A stretch of DNA of 64,000 nt, taken from contig NZ_CP102263.1 in NCBI RefSeq assembly GCF_025147485.1, positions 2,803,501 through 2,867,500 on the forward strand. The letters are read 5' to 3'. This document shows positions 1-7,856 of this stretch, piece by piece. Position numbers and translations under genes: made by a program. A model generated the notes under the pieces. It saw only the letters and a program-made list of their open reading frames with translations. It was not told where the DNA came from and ran no database searches. This DNA comes from Bacteroides uniformis. Lineage in GTDB: Bacteria > Bacteroidota > Bacteroidia > Bacteroidales > Bacteroidaceae. How positions within the stretch are numbered: the first letter of the stretch is position 1; the number at the start of each line of letters is the position of its first letter.

Positions 1-1540
1 TATCACGCTGCAACTGCGTTAGCAGAATGTCCGAAAGGTCACGGGAGGCATGGCGGTCTGTACCGGCATGCAGTCGGCCGTTGTTGAAGTTGGTGGTATA
101 AATGCCGAGAGTGCCTATAATCTCATCTTCCTTACTGAAACCGGCATCGCTATGCAGGGCCATACTCATTTCAAAGGGGATGCCCAAACCTTCTTCCGTC
201 GGGTTGAATAGTGATTTTCCTGCAAGGTAATTCACTGTACGGGAACGTACGTTGATGTCGTCGTTCATATCATTCTTTCCCTCATAGCCTCCATAGACGG
301 GATAGGGCATGCCTGCCCATTGGGCAAAGTAGCGTGCGCCTTCCAGGTATCTGGGCAAGCCGCTGGTTTGTCCTCCGCGGGCAATGTTGCCCATGCCTCC
401 TCCAAAGCGGACGGCATCGGCACAGACCACGCCTTTCTCTTTGCTTTCGTTGCTCAATACCACCATGCCATAGTCATTCCGGCCTTTGTCGAAAGTGAAT
501 GTGCCGAGGTACACCCATGTGCCGCCTCCTATTTGCTGGTTCACCTTGAACTCCGTGACGCCTCCATTGTGAAATACAAGATATTTGGCATCGCTTACGC
601 TGCCCGGCAGTGTTTGGTAAGATACGTATACAGCATATTCTCCCGTTTCCGGAATATCGGGTACCCATTCGGCAAAAGCCTTGTCTTTCTTCTTTTCAGT
701 TTTGGCAAAGCGTGCCGTGCCGGAGAGGAAAGGGTTTTCATTGTCCTGATAGATTCGTTTCCGTTGGGCAAATCCGGGTCGGAAGGTCTGTTCCCAACGT
801 GCTTTCCGGCTTTTCACGTCCAGATAAAGGGAACCTTGTCCTCCATGTCCGCTCAGGCTACCGTCATTGTCTACGATGACTTCCTGCTTCTGCGTGTCCC
901 TTTCGCGGGGAGTGAATACATTGGCTCCTGCATTCTCTAGCATGGGCAGGAGGTAGGGCAGGATGAAGGATTGGGTGAACTGGTCTTCTGTAGTGCAGAA
1001 CAGCCTCGGGCGTTGCCATCCCCATTTGTCCTTGTCATTGATATAATATTTCCCGTGGCTTTGCCAAAGGGCGATGTGGCGTCCTTCCAGTCCGCGGGTG
1101 ATGTCGTAGGGGCGCGAGGTACGGGTTACCCAGGGGGTACCTTTGTATTCCAGGTGGCTGAACAGACGTGCCTTGTCTTTCTTCCCTTTCCGGTAGAGGT
1201 TGGGGATAAGCTCTTCGATGCTCTTCCCGTCAGCAAAGACGGTGAGGTCGAAATAGTTCACCGGTCCTGGCAGGATTTGTCCCAGATGGCGGTAAATGGC
1301 ATCAACGGTTTCAGGCCGTAGAGGCTGGTAGGCAAAGCGCTCGTTTGTATAGACAAGCAATTTCTTCTTCCGGAAGTCAATGCGGAAACTATCCAGCTTG
1401 CAGGTACCGATGTTGGCCGTATGGGTGGTGTATTCCCTAAAGAATGTCTGGAGGCGTTCTTCCACATTCTGCTCTAGTTCTTGTGCCGGAAGGAGGAATC
1501 CACACAAGAGCCATATGCCGGTTAGGATAAGTTTTTTCAT
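1..1540 (-). CDS. Golvesin-domain, amidase-like exported protein (left-truncated)
   Basis: The reading frame starts at the ATG ending at 1540 and stays open to the window edge, so about 513 N-terminal residues are seen and the C-terminus is missing. Residues 1-20 (MKKLILTGIWLLCGFLLPAQ) form a signal peptide, so the product is periplasmic or surface-exposed. Around residues 245-345 there is a beta-rich segment of the golvesin/xanthan-lyase carbohydrate-binding type (AEWVPDIPETGEYAVYVSYQ, then WVYLGTFTFDKG). It is followed by a region containing ALHSDAG, which resembles the metal-binding HxD region of N-acetylmuramoyl-L-alanine amidases. Bacteroides homologues are often labelled xanthan lyase or amidase without biochemical proof. 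A cell-wall or glycan hydrolase is my inference. A possible -7 element lies at 1595-1602. Confidence 0.75.
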   Translation of the reverse strand, partial: MKKLILTGIWLLCGFLLPAQELEQNVEERLQTFFREYTTHTANIGTCKLDSFRIDFRKKKLLVYTNERFAYQPLRPETVDAIYRHLGQILPGPVNYFDLTVFADGKSIEELIPNLYRKGKKDKARLFSHLEYKGTPWVTRTSRPYDITRGLEGRHIALWQSHGKYYINDKDKWGWQRPRLFCTTEDQFTQSFILPYLLPMLENAGANVFTPRERDTQKQEVIVDNDGSLSGHGGQGSLYLDVKSRKARWEQTFRPGFAQRKRIYQDNENPFLSGTARFAKTEKKKDKAFAEWVPDIPETGEYAVYVSYQTLPGSVSDAKYLVFHNGGVTEFKVNQQIGGGTWVYLGTFTFDKGRNDYGMVVLSNESKEKGVVCADAVRFGGGMGNIARGGQTSGLPRYLEGARYFAQWAGMPYPVYGGYEGKNDMNDDINVRSRTVNYLAGKSLFNPTEEGLGIPFEMSMALHSDAGFSKEDEIIGTLGIYTTNFNNGRLHAGTDRHASRDLSDILLTQLQRD

Positions 1541-1594
1541 ACTGATGAAATATTGAAGTTGCCAATATCTGCTTTTACCAGACGGTGGTGCGTG

Positions 1595-1602
1595 CAAAAG
1601 TA
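1595..1602 (-). promoter_or_regulatory. Putative -7 element for the golvesin-domain gene
   Basis: On the minus strand this reads TACTTTTG, matching the Bacteroides -7 consensus TAnnTTTG, 55 bp before the start codon. No TTTG -33 element is found at the usual distance, so the call is tentative. Confidence 0.35.
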
Positions 1603-1688
1603 CATAAAAGAAAGCTTCACTGATGAGCGGGTTACTTTCTTTTTATTATTTTGCAGACATATAAGTAAGTCTTAAGAATTAAAAAGCA

Positions 1689-2567
1689 TTAATCGGCAAT
1701 CTTTTTCAGTTCTGTCAGTTCCGTAACTTTGTCCGGATAGAGGATGGCGTTGTGCGCAGCCATTTGAGCTGCTTTCTTATGGATTGGGTCTATTCCTTCG
1801 GGAGAATATGGGTTTTCTGTTACATTCCGATGGGTCAATGCCTCAAACCATGTGCAGGCAGCTGTATATCTGCCTATGGTTAAGTCAAGGTGGTATCCGT
1901 CCCTATTCATATGGTCGCCGATAAAGGAGGTACGTGCATTTTGTATGGCGGTTCCCGAAGGGATAATTTTCTTGATACCCACCAGGTTGGCGGCTTTCTT
2001 TACTGCATCCACAATGCTGGTGTACATTTTCATTTGGTTCTGGTCATAGTTTTTGAATCCGGTGTGGTTGGCATTGGTAGCATAAGCCCATGTCTGGTGC
2101 ATCATTAATACGGTTTCCTTTCCAATTCGTTCCCTAATATAGTTAACCAATTCAGGTAGGGAAGCTTTGTAGCTGTCATAGATACCAGACAAAGGGCTGG
2201 CCTGCTGAACACTGATATAGTCCCATTTCTCATCGGCCAGTGCTTTCTCAATAGTCATTGACCGGGTTTCTGTTTTTTCCCCGTCTTTCTCTACTTTGCG
2301 ATAGGCATAGGCCGGAGCGTTGTTGCGTATGTTTTGTACGTGCCGTTCCAGTGAACATCCTCCGATAAACATATTGCCGATAATCATGGTGATACCTTCA
2401 GCTTCTCCCAGTTCGTGCAAATATTGCTCTACTGCATCTTGTGAAAAGCTGTTGCCTATTGCCAATACTTTGATGGTGTCGTTATTGGCATGGCATCCAT
2501 TTGCAAACAATGTAAATGGTGTGAGTAGGAATAAAATGACAAGGATGTTGATAGCATACTTTTTCAT
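1689..2567 (-). CDS. DUF4886 exported SGNH-like protein
   Basis: This 292-residue protein has a signal peptide (residues 1-25, ending near LFANGCHA) and the DUF4886 opening VLAIGNSFSQDAVEQYLHEL. GNSFS has the look of an SGNH/GDSL hydrolase block I with its nucleophilic serine. Later, DHMNRDGYHLD resembles the C-terminal block V that supplies Asp and His. These motifs suggest an exported esterase or sugar O-acetylesterase; the substrate is unknown. It is monocistronic: the upstream NagB-like gene ends in a strong terminator at 2676-2713, and the downstream gene on the same strand begins 149 bp further on. Confidence 0.8.
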   Translation of the reverse strand: MKKYAINILVILFLLTPFTLFANGCHANNDTIKVLAIGNSFSQDAVEQYLHELGEAEGITMIIGNMFIGGCSLERHVQNIRNNAPAYAYRKVEKDGEKTETRSMTIEKALADEKWDYISVQQASPLSGIYDSYKASLPELVNYIRERIGKETVLMMHQTWAYATNANHTGFKNYDQNQMKMYTSIVDAVKKAANLVGIKKIIPSGTAIQNARTSFIGDHMNRDGYHLDLTIGRYTAACTWFEALTHRNVTENPYSPEGIDPIHKKAAQMAAHNAILYPDKVTELTELKKIAD

Positions 2568-2675
2568 AATGGGGTTTGTTTTTAAGTTTTGTCGTTTCGA
2601 TAAATAAGTAACAAAATTATTTGATTGTTTTTATATCTGCAAATATTCTTTGGGAATATAAGAAGGCTGAGACAT

Positions 2676-2713
2676 GAAAAAATGAGATGCATTGCCGGAG
2701 CAATACATCTCAT
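2676..2713 (-). terminator. Intrinsic terminator of the NagB-like/PIG-L gene
   Basis: Arms at 2682-2694 and 2701-2713 pair as ATGAGATG-x-ATTG with CAAT-x-CATCTCAT around a six-base loop. On the minus strand the stem is followed by TTTTTT, directly downstream of the gene ending at 2737. Confidence 0.85.
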
Positions 2714-2736
2714 CCTATTGTTAATATTTTATCCGT

Positions 2737-4728
2737 TTATAGCGGAATGTATTCCACAAAGGCTTCCATCGCCTCATAGGAAGCAAGTCCGAGGCTGTCA
2801 TACAAGGCAGCTGTTCCGCGGTTACGGTCCTCGCTGCGTTGCCAGAACAGACGTTCGTCATTGCCCAGGAACGGTGCGCTTTCCATCTGCGATTGATGCT
2901 TCAGGATAGAGTTACGCTTGGCACGCAGTTCTTCCGGGCTGATGGGCACAGCCATCTCGATGTTTTCGATTTCCCATTCGGCCCATGCACCGCGGTACAT
3001 CCAGATGCGGCATTCCTTCAACCATTTGGCACCTTCTTCTTTTTCCAAGTCAATGGCGGCAAATACGGCGTCCGTACAAACACGGTGTGTGCCGTGCGGG
3101 TCGGCCAGGTCGCCGGCAACGAAAATCTGATGGGGTTTCACTTCACGCAATAGGTTGCGTACAATTTCCACGTCTGCTTCGCTGATAGGATTCTTCTGTA
3201 TCTTGCCCGTTTCGTAGAATGGCAGGTCAAGGAAATGACAGTGATCCAGAGGGATATTATTGTATGTACATGCAGTGCGTGCCTCGCCACGGCGAATCAG
3301 TCCCTTGATGGTCAAGATGTCGCGTGTATCCATGTCACCGTCTTTCTTCTCCTTCAAGTATTTACGGATTTCAGTATATTTGTCATTGATGACCTGGTCT
3401 TCGCTGTTGTTGAAGATTTGGTTGAACCCGTTGATGAAGTGCAGGAAGCGGATAACTTCTTCATCGCCTACGGCAATGTTACCGGAAGTTTCGTAAGCCA
3501 CATGCACGTCATGTTTCTGCTCTACCAGACGACGGATGGTGCCTCCCATGGAGATAACGTCATCATCGGGATGCGGAGAAAATACGACCACACGTTTTGG
3601 ATAGGGCTTTGCACGCTCAGGACGATAGGTGTCGTCAGCATTCGGCTTGCCGCCCGGCCATCCGGTGATGGTATGTTGCAGGTCATTGAATATCTTAATG
3701 TTCACGTTATAGGCTGAGCCGAACAATGCCAGCAGTTCGCTCAGACCGTTTTCGTTGTAGTCCTTGTTGGTCAGTTTCAGAATGGGTTTTCCGGTGAGTT
3801 GGCACAACCAGACGATGGCACTGCGGATGAGCTTGTCGTTCCATTCGCAGGAGGTTACCAGCCAGGGGCGTTGGATACGCGTCAAATTGGCGGCGGCAGA
3901 CAAGTCGATAGCTACATGTGCATTGTTGTGAGTCTGCAGATAAGATGCAGGGATAGTATCTGTTACCGGACCTTCAACGCATTCTTTCACCTTTTGCGCT
4001 TTCTCCTCACCCCATGCCAGCAGATATATTTTCTTTGCCGAGAGGATGGTGGCTACTCCCATGGTGATGGAGCTGATGGGGGTATTTTCAATGCTACCGA
4101 ACATCTTGGAAGCTTCATTGCGGGAGTCGTTGTCCAGCAATATCAGACGAGTGGTAGAGTTCAGGCGTGAACCCGGTTCATTGAAACCTATATTACCTAC
4201 ACGGCCAATGCCCAGCAAAGCGATGTCTAAGCCACCGAAACTTTCAATGCGCTGCTCGTAAAGACGGCAATATTCAAAGATGGCGTCTTTGGCGATGGTG
4301 CTGTCGGGGGTGAAAACATTCTGTTTGTCAATGTCCACATGGTCTATCAGCATTTCCTTCAATGCGTTGAAGTTGCTGTTGATGGCATTGGGAGCTAATG
4401 GATAATATTCGTAGAGGTTGAATATGACTACGTTGCGGAAACTTAATCCCTCTTCCTGGTGCATACGTACCAAGTCTGCATATACATTGCGCGGAGAGTT
4501 ACCGCCTGCCAGTGCCAAGACACAGAAACGTCCCGCCTTTTGCTTGTCACGGATTAACTGTGCAATGTCAAGGGCAATCTGGTTGGCGCCTTCTTCCGCA
4601 GACTCATAAATATCTGTCGGGATTTTTTCCAGTCGGGTCAATACCGACCGTTCAAATGCATTCTCAGGTCTATAGTACCTGGGGGAGACTCTGTTGAGAG
4701 TGATTTGAGAGCTTAGATTGGTTTTCAT
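2737..4728 (-). CDS. NagB-like / PIG-L deacetylase fusion protein
   Basis: The 663-residue protein joins two domains. Residues about 40-285 align with glucosamine-6-phosphate deaminase (LALAGGNSPRNVY, IGFNEPGSRL, HVDI). Residues about 378-600 are a PIG-L/LmbE Zn-dependent deacetylase with FSPHPDDD (H386, D388, D389) and DPHGTHR (H548). Against the catalytic residues known for E. coli NagB, the Asp72 position is Tyr106, Asp141 is Val177 and His143 is Asn179; only Glu148 (Glu184) remains. The NagB half is therefore probably not a normal deaminase, although databases usually name such proteins glucosamine-6-phosphate deaminase. The PIG-L ligands look intact, so N-deacetylation of an amino-sugar phosphate or conjugate is plausible. 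It has no signal peptide, so it is cytoplasmic, and it is a single-gene unit. Confidence 0.85.
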   Translation of the reverse strand: MKTNLSSQITLNRVSPRYYRPENAFERSVLTRLEKIPTDIYESAEEGANQIALDIAQLIRDKQKAGRFCVLALAGGNSPRNVYADLVRMHQEEGLSFRNVVIFNLYEYYPLAPNAINSNFNALKEMLIDHVDIDKQNVFTPDSTIAKDAIFEYCRLYEQRIESFGGLDIALLGIGRVGNIGFNEPGSRLNSTTRLILLDNDSRNEASKMFGSIENTPISSITMGVATILSAKKIYLLAWGEEKAQKVKECVEGPVTDTIPASYLQTHNNAHVAIDLSAAANLTRIQRPWLVTSCEWNDKLIRSAIVWLCQLTGKPILKLTNKDYNENGLSELLALFGSAYNVNIKIFNDLQHTITGWPGGKPNADDTYRPERAKPYPKRVVVFSPHPDDDVISMGGTIRRLVEQKHDVHVAYETSGNIAVGDEEVIRFLHFINGFNQIFNNSEDQVINDKYTEIRKYLKEKKDGDMDTRDILTIKGLIRRGEARTACTYNNIPLDHCHFLDLPFYETGKIQKNPISEADVEIVRNLLREVKPHQIFVAGDLADPHGTHRVCTDAVFAAIDLEKEEGAKWLKECRIWMYRGAWAEWEIENIEMAVPISPEELRAKRNSILKHQSQMESAPFLGNDERLFWQRSEDRNRGTAALYDSLGLASYEAMEAFVEYIPL

Positions 4729-4778
4729 AAAATTTATTATTAATAAATGATTAAGTATTGAACTGTTCTTTCAATCAA

Positions 4779-4786
4779 CAAATATA
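4779..4786 (-). promoter_or_regulatory. Putative -7 element for the NagB-like/PIG-L gene
   Basis: The minus strand reads TATATTTG, matching TAnnTTTG, and predicts a leader of about 40-45 nt. No clear -33 TTTG is seen. Confidence 0.45.
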
Positions 4787-5186
4787 CGAAAAACAATGTT
4801 CATCCGCATATTGCTGAAGATTAATTAAGAAATACTGGTCGTCCCATATCTCATATGGGTTTTGACGGTTGTACGGAAAGTGTCTTCGGTCATTCCATAA
4901 AGTCACGGCCAACCGCCACCGTGAGTATGGATTTTACGTTGGGTCAACATAGGATTTAGGGGTTAGAATTATTAAATTAATCATGTTGTCGCTTTGACAT
5001 TGTTTCGAAGGACAAAAATAGGTACTTTTTGGAGAAGATGTACTCCTTCTTTTGGGTATTTTCATTAAATACTCTAAAAAAGAGGATTTGGTGCATTTTG
5101 TATAATGTCTCGTTCGTTTGGGGTATAAGTGAGGATAATCATATAAAAATAGACCATTCATCGCACTTTTTGTCGTTTGGGTTTGT

Positions 5187-5194
5187 TATATTTG
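5187..5194 (+). promoter_or_regulatory. Putative -7 element for the SIMPL-domain gene
   Basis: TATATTTG matches TAnnTTTG and lies 32 bp before the ATG. The nearest upstream TTTG (5169-5172) is only 14 bp away, short of the usual 19-21 bp. Confidence 0.4.
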
Positions 5195-5225
5195 TGTGTG
5201 TTTATAAACTCTAAAATATCAATGT

Positions 5226-5927
5226 ATGAAAAGCTGGAAAGTAGAAGCAGCCATCATAGCCGTGGGGCTGCTTTTGTTGGGAATCATGGTAAAAGGCGGT
5301 ATCAACAATTTTGTGAATAAGGACCGTGTGGTCAGTGTGAAAGGGCTGGCCGAAATGGAAGTGCCTGCCGACAAGGTAGTCTGGCCTCTTGTCTACAAAG
5401 ACATAGGTAATGACCCTGCACTGCTTTATGCCAATATGGAGAAGAAAAACGCTGCCGTCGTGAGTTTCCTTGAAAACAACGGTATTGAGAAGGAGGAAAT
5501 CAGTATTGCACCGCCCGAAGTGATTGATATGCAGGCCGAACGTTACGTTGACCGCAACGTGGCCTATCGTTATAATGCCACGTCTGTCATCACTGTCACT
5601 TCCAAGAATGTGGATAGGGTGCGTAAGCTCATGTCGGGGCAGGCTGAACTCTTGAAGCAGGGTATTGCCATCACGGGAGGGGATTATAAATATAATGTGT
5701 CTTATGAATTCACCGGTCTCAACGAAGTGAAGCCCAGAATGATAGAGGAGGCCACGAAGAACGCTCGTGCTGCAGCCGAGAAGTTTGCCAAGGATTCGGA
5801 CAGTGAACTGGGGAAAATCCGCAATGCCTCGCAAGGGCAGTTCTCCATAAGTGACCGCGATGCCTATACTCCTTATATAAAAAGCGTACGTGTAGTGACT
5901 ACTGTGAACTATTATTTGAAGAAATAA
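5226..5927 (+). CDS. SIMPL (DUF541) domain protein
   Basis: The protein has 233 residues with an N-terminal membrane anchor (IIAVGLLLLGIMVKGG, about residues 11-26), then a SIMPL/DUF541 domain. Hallmarks are the opening VVSVKGLAEMEVPADKVVW, the central VSYEFTGLNEVKPRMIEEAT and the closing VRVVTTVNYYLKK. SIMPL proteins are periplasmic or membrane-anchored oligomers; their biochemical role is poorly known. The last 29 bp overlap the 3' end of the convergent amidase gene. Confidence 0.85.
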   Translation: MKSWKVEAAIIAVGLLLLGIMVKGGINNFVNKDRVVSVKGLAEMEVPADKVVWPLVYKDIGNDPALLYANMEKKNAAVVSFLENNGIEKEEISIAPPEVIDMQAERYVDRNVAYRYNATSVITVTSKNVDRVRKLMSGQAELLKQGIAITGGDYKYNVSYEFTGLNEVKPRMIEEATKNARAAAEKFAKDSDSELGKIRNASQGQFSISDRDAYTPYIKSVRVVTTVNYYLKK

Positions 5928-6705
5928 CGAACTCGTCCGCATCTTTCCAAGCGGGAAACTTTAGCCTGAACTCCTGCAGGGAGGAAAGGTTGAGGGAGGC
6001 GGTGGCAATCGCCTCTTCGTTGTCGGGCACAGTGGCAAGCACTTCCCCCTTCGGAGAGTAGACCACACTGCCTCCGCTGTGTGGAATGTCTCTGCCGTCC
6101 TTGCCGATACGGTTGACACCGCAGACATAACTGATGTTTTCCAGCGCGCGCGCTTGCAGCAGGATGTCCCAGACTTTCCGGCGGGGAATGGGCCAGTTGG
6201 CGACGTAAATCAGGAGGTCGTATTCATTGCTCGTATTGCGGCTCCAGACCGGGAAACGAAGGTCATAGCATACAAGCAGCAGTATGTTCCAGCCGCGATA
6301 TCGGATGATGGGACGCCGGTTACCGGAGGTGAAATGTTCTGTCTCGTGCCCCATCCGGAAGAGGTGGCGTTTGTCGTAATAGTAAGTATTGCCTTCGGGC
6401 GTAAGGAAGAATGCGCGGTTGTAGTAGGATGGCTTTCTGCCTTCCGAGGCTGTTTCGCAGGCAATATAGCTGCCGGCAAGAGCAAGCCGGTACTCTTCGG
6501 ACCATTGGCGCAGTGTTGCGATGGTTTCTCCCGTTGTGGGTTCGGCCAAGCTGGCGGTGTCCATACTGAAGCCGGTGGAGAATGTTTCCGGTAAAACAAC
6601 AATCTCCGTTGTTCCACGAAGAGTTTCTAACTTCTCGCGGAGACGACGGAGATTTTCTTGTTTATTTTCCCAGACGATGTCTGTTTGCAAGATGCTTATT
6701 CGCAT
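5899..6705 (-). CDS. Omega-amidase, carbon-nitrogen hydrolase family (YafV-like)
   Basis: A nitrilase-superfamily enzyme of 268 residues. The catalytic triad is visible: Glu in VVLPETFSTGFSMD, Lys in YYDKRHLFRMGHE and Cys in LLLVCYDLRFPVW. This motif set and the length match the YafV/Nit2 group, which hydrolyses omega-amides such as 2-oxoglutaramate and 2-oxosuccinamate in metabolite repair after glutamine transamination. It has no signal peptide, so it is cytosolic. The gene may be co-transcribed with the upstream acyltransferase (22-bp gap). Its 3' end runs 29 bp into the end of the convergent SIMPL gene. Confidence 0.87.
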   Translation of the reverse strand: MRISILQTDIVWENKQENLRRLREKLETLRGTTEIVVLPETFSTGFSMDTASLAEPTTGETIATLRQWSEEYRLALAGSYIACETASEGRKPSYYNRAFFLTPEGNTYYYDKRHLFRMGHETEHFTSGNRRPIIRYRGWNILLLVCYDLRFPVWSRNTSNEYDLLIYVANWPIPRRKVWDILLQARALENISYVCGVNRIGKDGRDIPHSGGSVVYSPKGEVLATVPDNEEAIATASLNLSSLQEFRLKFPAWKDADEFVISSNNSSQ

Positions 6706-6727
6706 GGCATTAATGCTTAATACCTGA

Positions 6728-7282
6728 TTAGATATTTCCTAAATCAAAATTTTCGGGATTTTTTCCTTTAAAGTTCTTGAAGTACAGTTTTATCTCGCGC
6801 ATATCCTTTTCGATGTCTCCGGTAGGCATGACAGCCTTGGTAGAGGAGATGGTCTTGGAAGGATAATCAATCCCGATAAGCATGATGGGCACTTGTGCTT
6901 TAAGTGCTATGTAATAAAAACCTTTCTTCCAGTTGGGATTGGCTTTACGGGTTCCTTCCGGTGTAATAGCCAGGTGGAAATGCTTGCTGTTTGCAAACTT
7001 TTCGGTCATTTGGTCCACTAAGGAAGATTTACGTCCCCGGTTCACCGGAATGCCGCCAACGGCTTTGAATATCAGTCCCAGAGGAAAAAAGAACCATTCC
7101 TTTTTCATCATGAAACTGGTCTTGCGACCGATGGCACCATAAAACAATTTACCGATAAATAAGTCCCAATTGGAAGTATGGGGTGCCGCACAAATTACAC
7201 ATTTGTCGTAGTCGGGCACCGTCACGTTTGTCTTCCAGCCCAGCAGGCGATAATAAATGAAGCTATAAAAGGCTTTCTTCAT
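6728..7282 (-). CDS. Lysophospholipid acyltransferase family protein
   Basis: This 184-residue protein has the PlsC-type acyltransferase signatures. The HX4D catalytic motif appears as HTSNWD in CAAPHTSNWDLFIGK, the glycerol-phosphate binding region as GIPVNRGRKSS, and motif III as ITPEGTRK. It is shorter than typical PlsC (about 240 residues) and belongs to the compact Bacteroidetes group annotated as 1-acyl-sn-glycerol-3-phosphate acyltransferase-like. Membrane-associated acyl transfer to lysophosphatidic acid or another lysolipid is likely; the exact acceptor cannot be read from sequence. It lies 1 bp after the small upstream gene. Confidence 0.82.
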   Translation of the reverse strand: MKKAFYSFIYYRLLGWKTNVTVPDYDKCVICAAPHTSNWDLFIGKLFYGAIGRKTSFMMKKEWFFFPLGLIFKAVGGIPVNRGRKSSLVDQMTEKFANSKHFHLAITPEGTRKANPNWKKGFYYIALKAQVPIMLIGIDYPSKTISSTKAVMPTGDIEKDMREIKLYFKNFKGKNPENFDLGNI

Positions 7283-7283
7283 C

Positions 7284-7553
7284 TTATTTCAGTTTGCCCA
7301 TTGCGTCAATAATTTCGTCTACTTTTGCATTGAAGTCAGCACGAAGTTTTTTGTAGAAACCTTTTACATTTCCTGGCTCGGTGTGGCTGATGCGGCTTAT
7401 GAATTCATCTTGCATTTTCAGAATTTCAGCCATCAGTTCATCGGCTTTTTGTTTGTCTGTTCCAGGCACATATAAGCTGTTTACAAGACACTCTGTGAAC
7501 AATTCACCTGCAATATAGTTTATATTCTTCTTTAGTTCTTTTCTACTTGCCAT
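7284..7553 (-). CDS. Small conserved helical protein, unknown function
   Basis: An 89-residue soluble protein with no signal peptide, predicted to be almost entirely alpha-helical (KELKKNINYIAGELFTECLV, then DEIIDAMGKLK). I do not recognise a named domain. It lies 1 bp upstream of the acyltransferase and is probably co-translated with it, which argues that it is real. There are no cysteine or histidine clusters suggesting metal binding, beyond one Cys near residue 22. Confidence 0.7.
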   Translation of the reverse strand: MASRKELKKNINYIAGELFTECLVNSLYVPGTDKQKADELMAEILKMQDEFISRISHTEPGNVKGFYKKLRADFNAKVDEIIDAMGKLK

Positions 7554-7856
7554 AATCTTTACGTTTAAAATGAATAATCTGAATTATTTTCGGTAAAGAT
7601 AATGTTTTTCTTTGTTAGTGTAGAGCAAAAAAGGGTTTTTATGTGTTTTTAATTTAGTAGTTTTGTGGAATTATTCCACAAACTGTGGACACATTCCACA
7701 GGGAAAAATGGAGGATGCCACCATGAATAAAGAACTGCCGTCTGCTTTTCTGCTTGATATATAGTTTGTTAGACGTAATGGATGAGATGGTGATAGATTG
7801 GCATCGGATTTGCTTTAATAGAAAGAAACAGGGTTAAATTTAATATACAAACAAGC
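7554..7856. other. Regulatory intergenic region upstream of the RND efflux operon
   Basis: About 300 bp between divergent operons. The only clear structure is the pair of palindromes at 7664-7700. No perfect -7 box for the efflux operon was found in the remainder. Confidence 0.5.
7664..7700. promoter_or_regulatory. Two tandem palindromes, candidate operator
   Basis: Two copies of TGTGGA-N5-TCCACA lie at 7664-7680 and 7684-7700, 20 bp apart (about two helical turns). The first extends to a perfect 10-1-10 palindrome, TTTGTGGAAT-T-ATTCCACAAA, and the second to CTGTGGA-N5-TCCACAG. Placement 157 bp before the efflux operon suggests binding of a dimeric repressor side by side. No regulator gene is adjacent. 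Confidence 0.55.

Larger units (their letters stand above)
4729..5225. other. Long intergenic region with a palindrome, otherwise unexplained
   Basis: About 500 bp between divergent genes. It holds -7 candidates for both neighbours (4779-4786 minus, 5187-5194 plus) and a perfect 7-3-7 palindrome CCCATAT-CTC-ATATGGG at 4843-4859. A GC-richer stretch at about 4865-4925 stands out from its AT-rich surroundings. Short open frames here have no recognisable domain, and I see no RNA family I can name. Confidence 0.5.

Noticed and set aside
4934..5161. 75-residue minus-strand ORF in the 4729-5225 gap
   Set aside because: Composition is rich in Ser, Lys, Pro and Tyr with no domain, signal peptide or promoter; probably chance.
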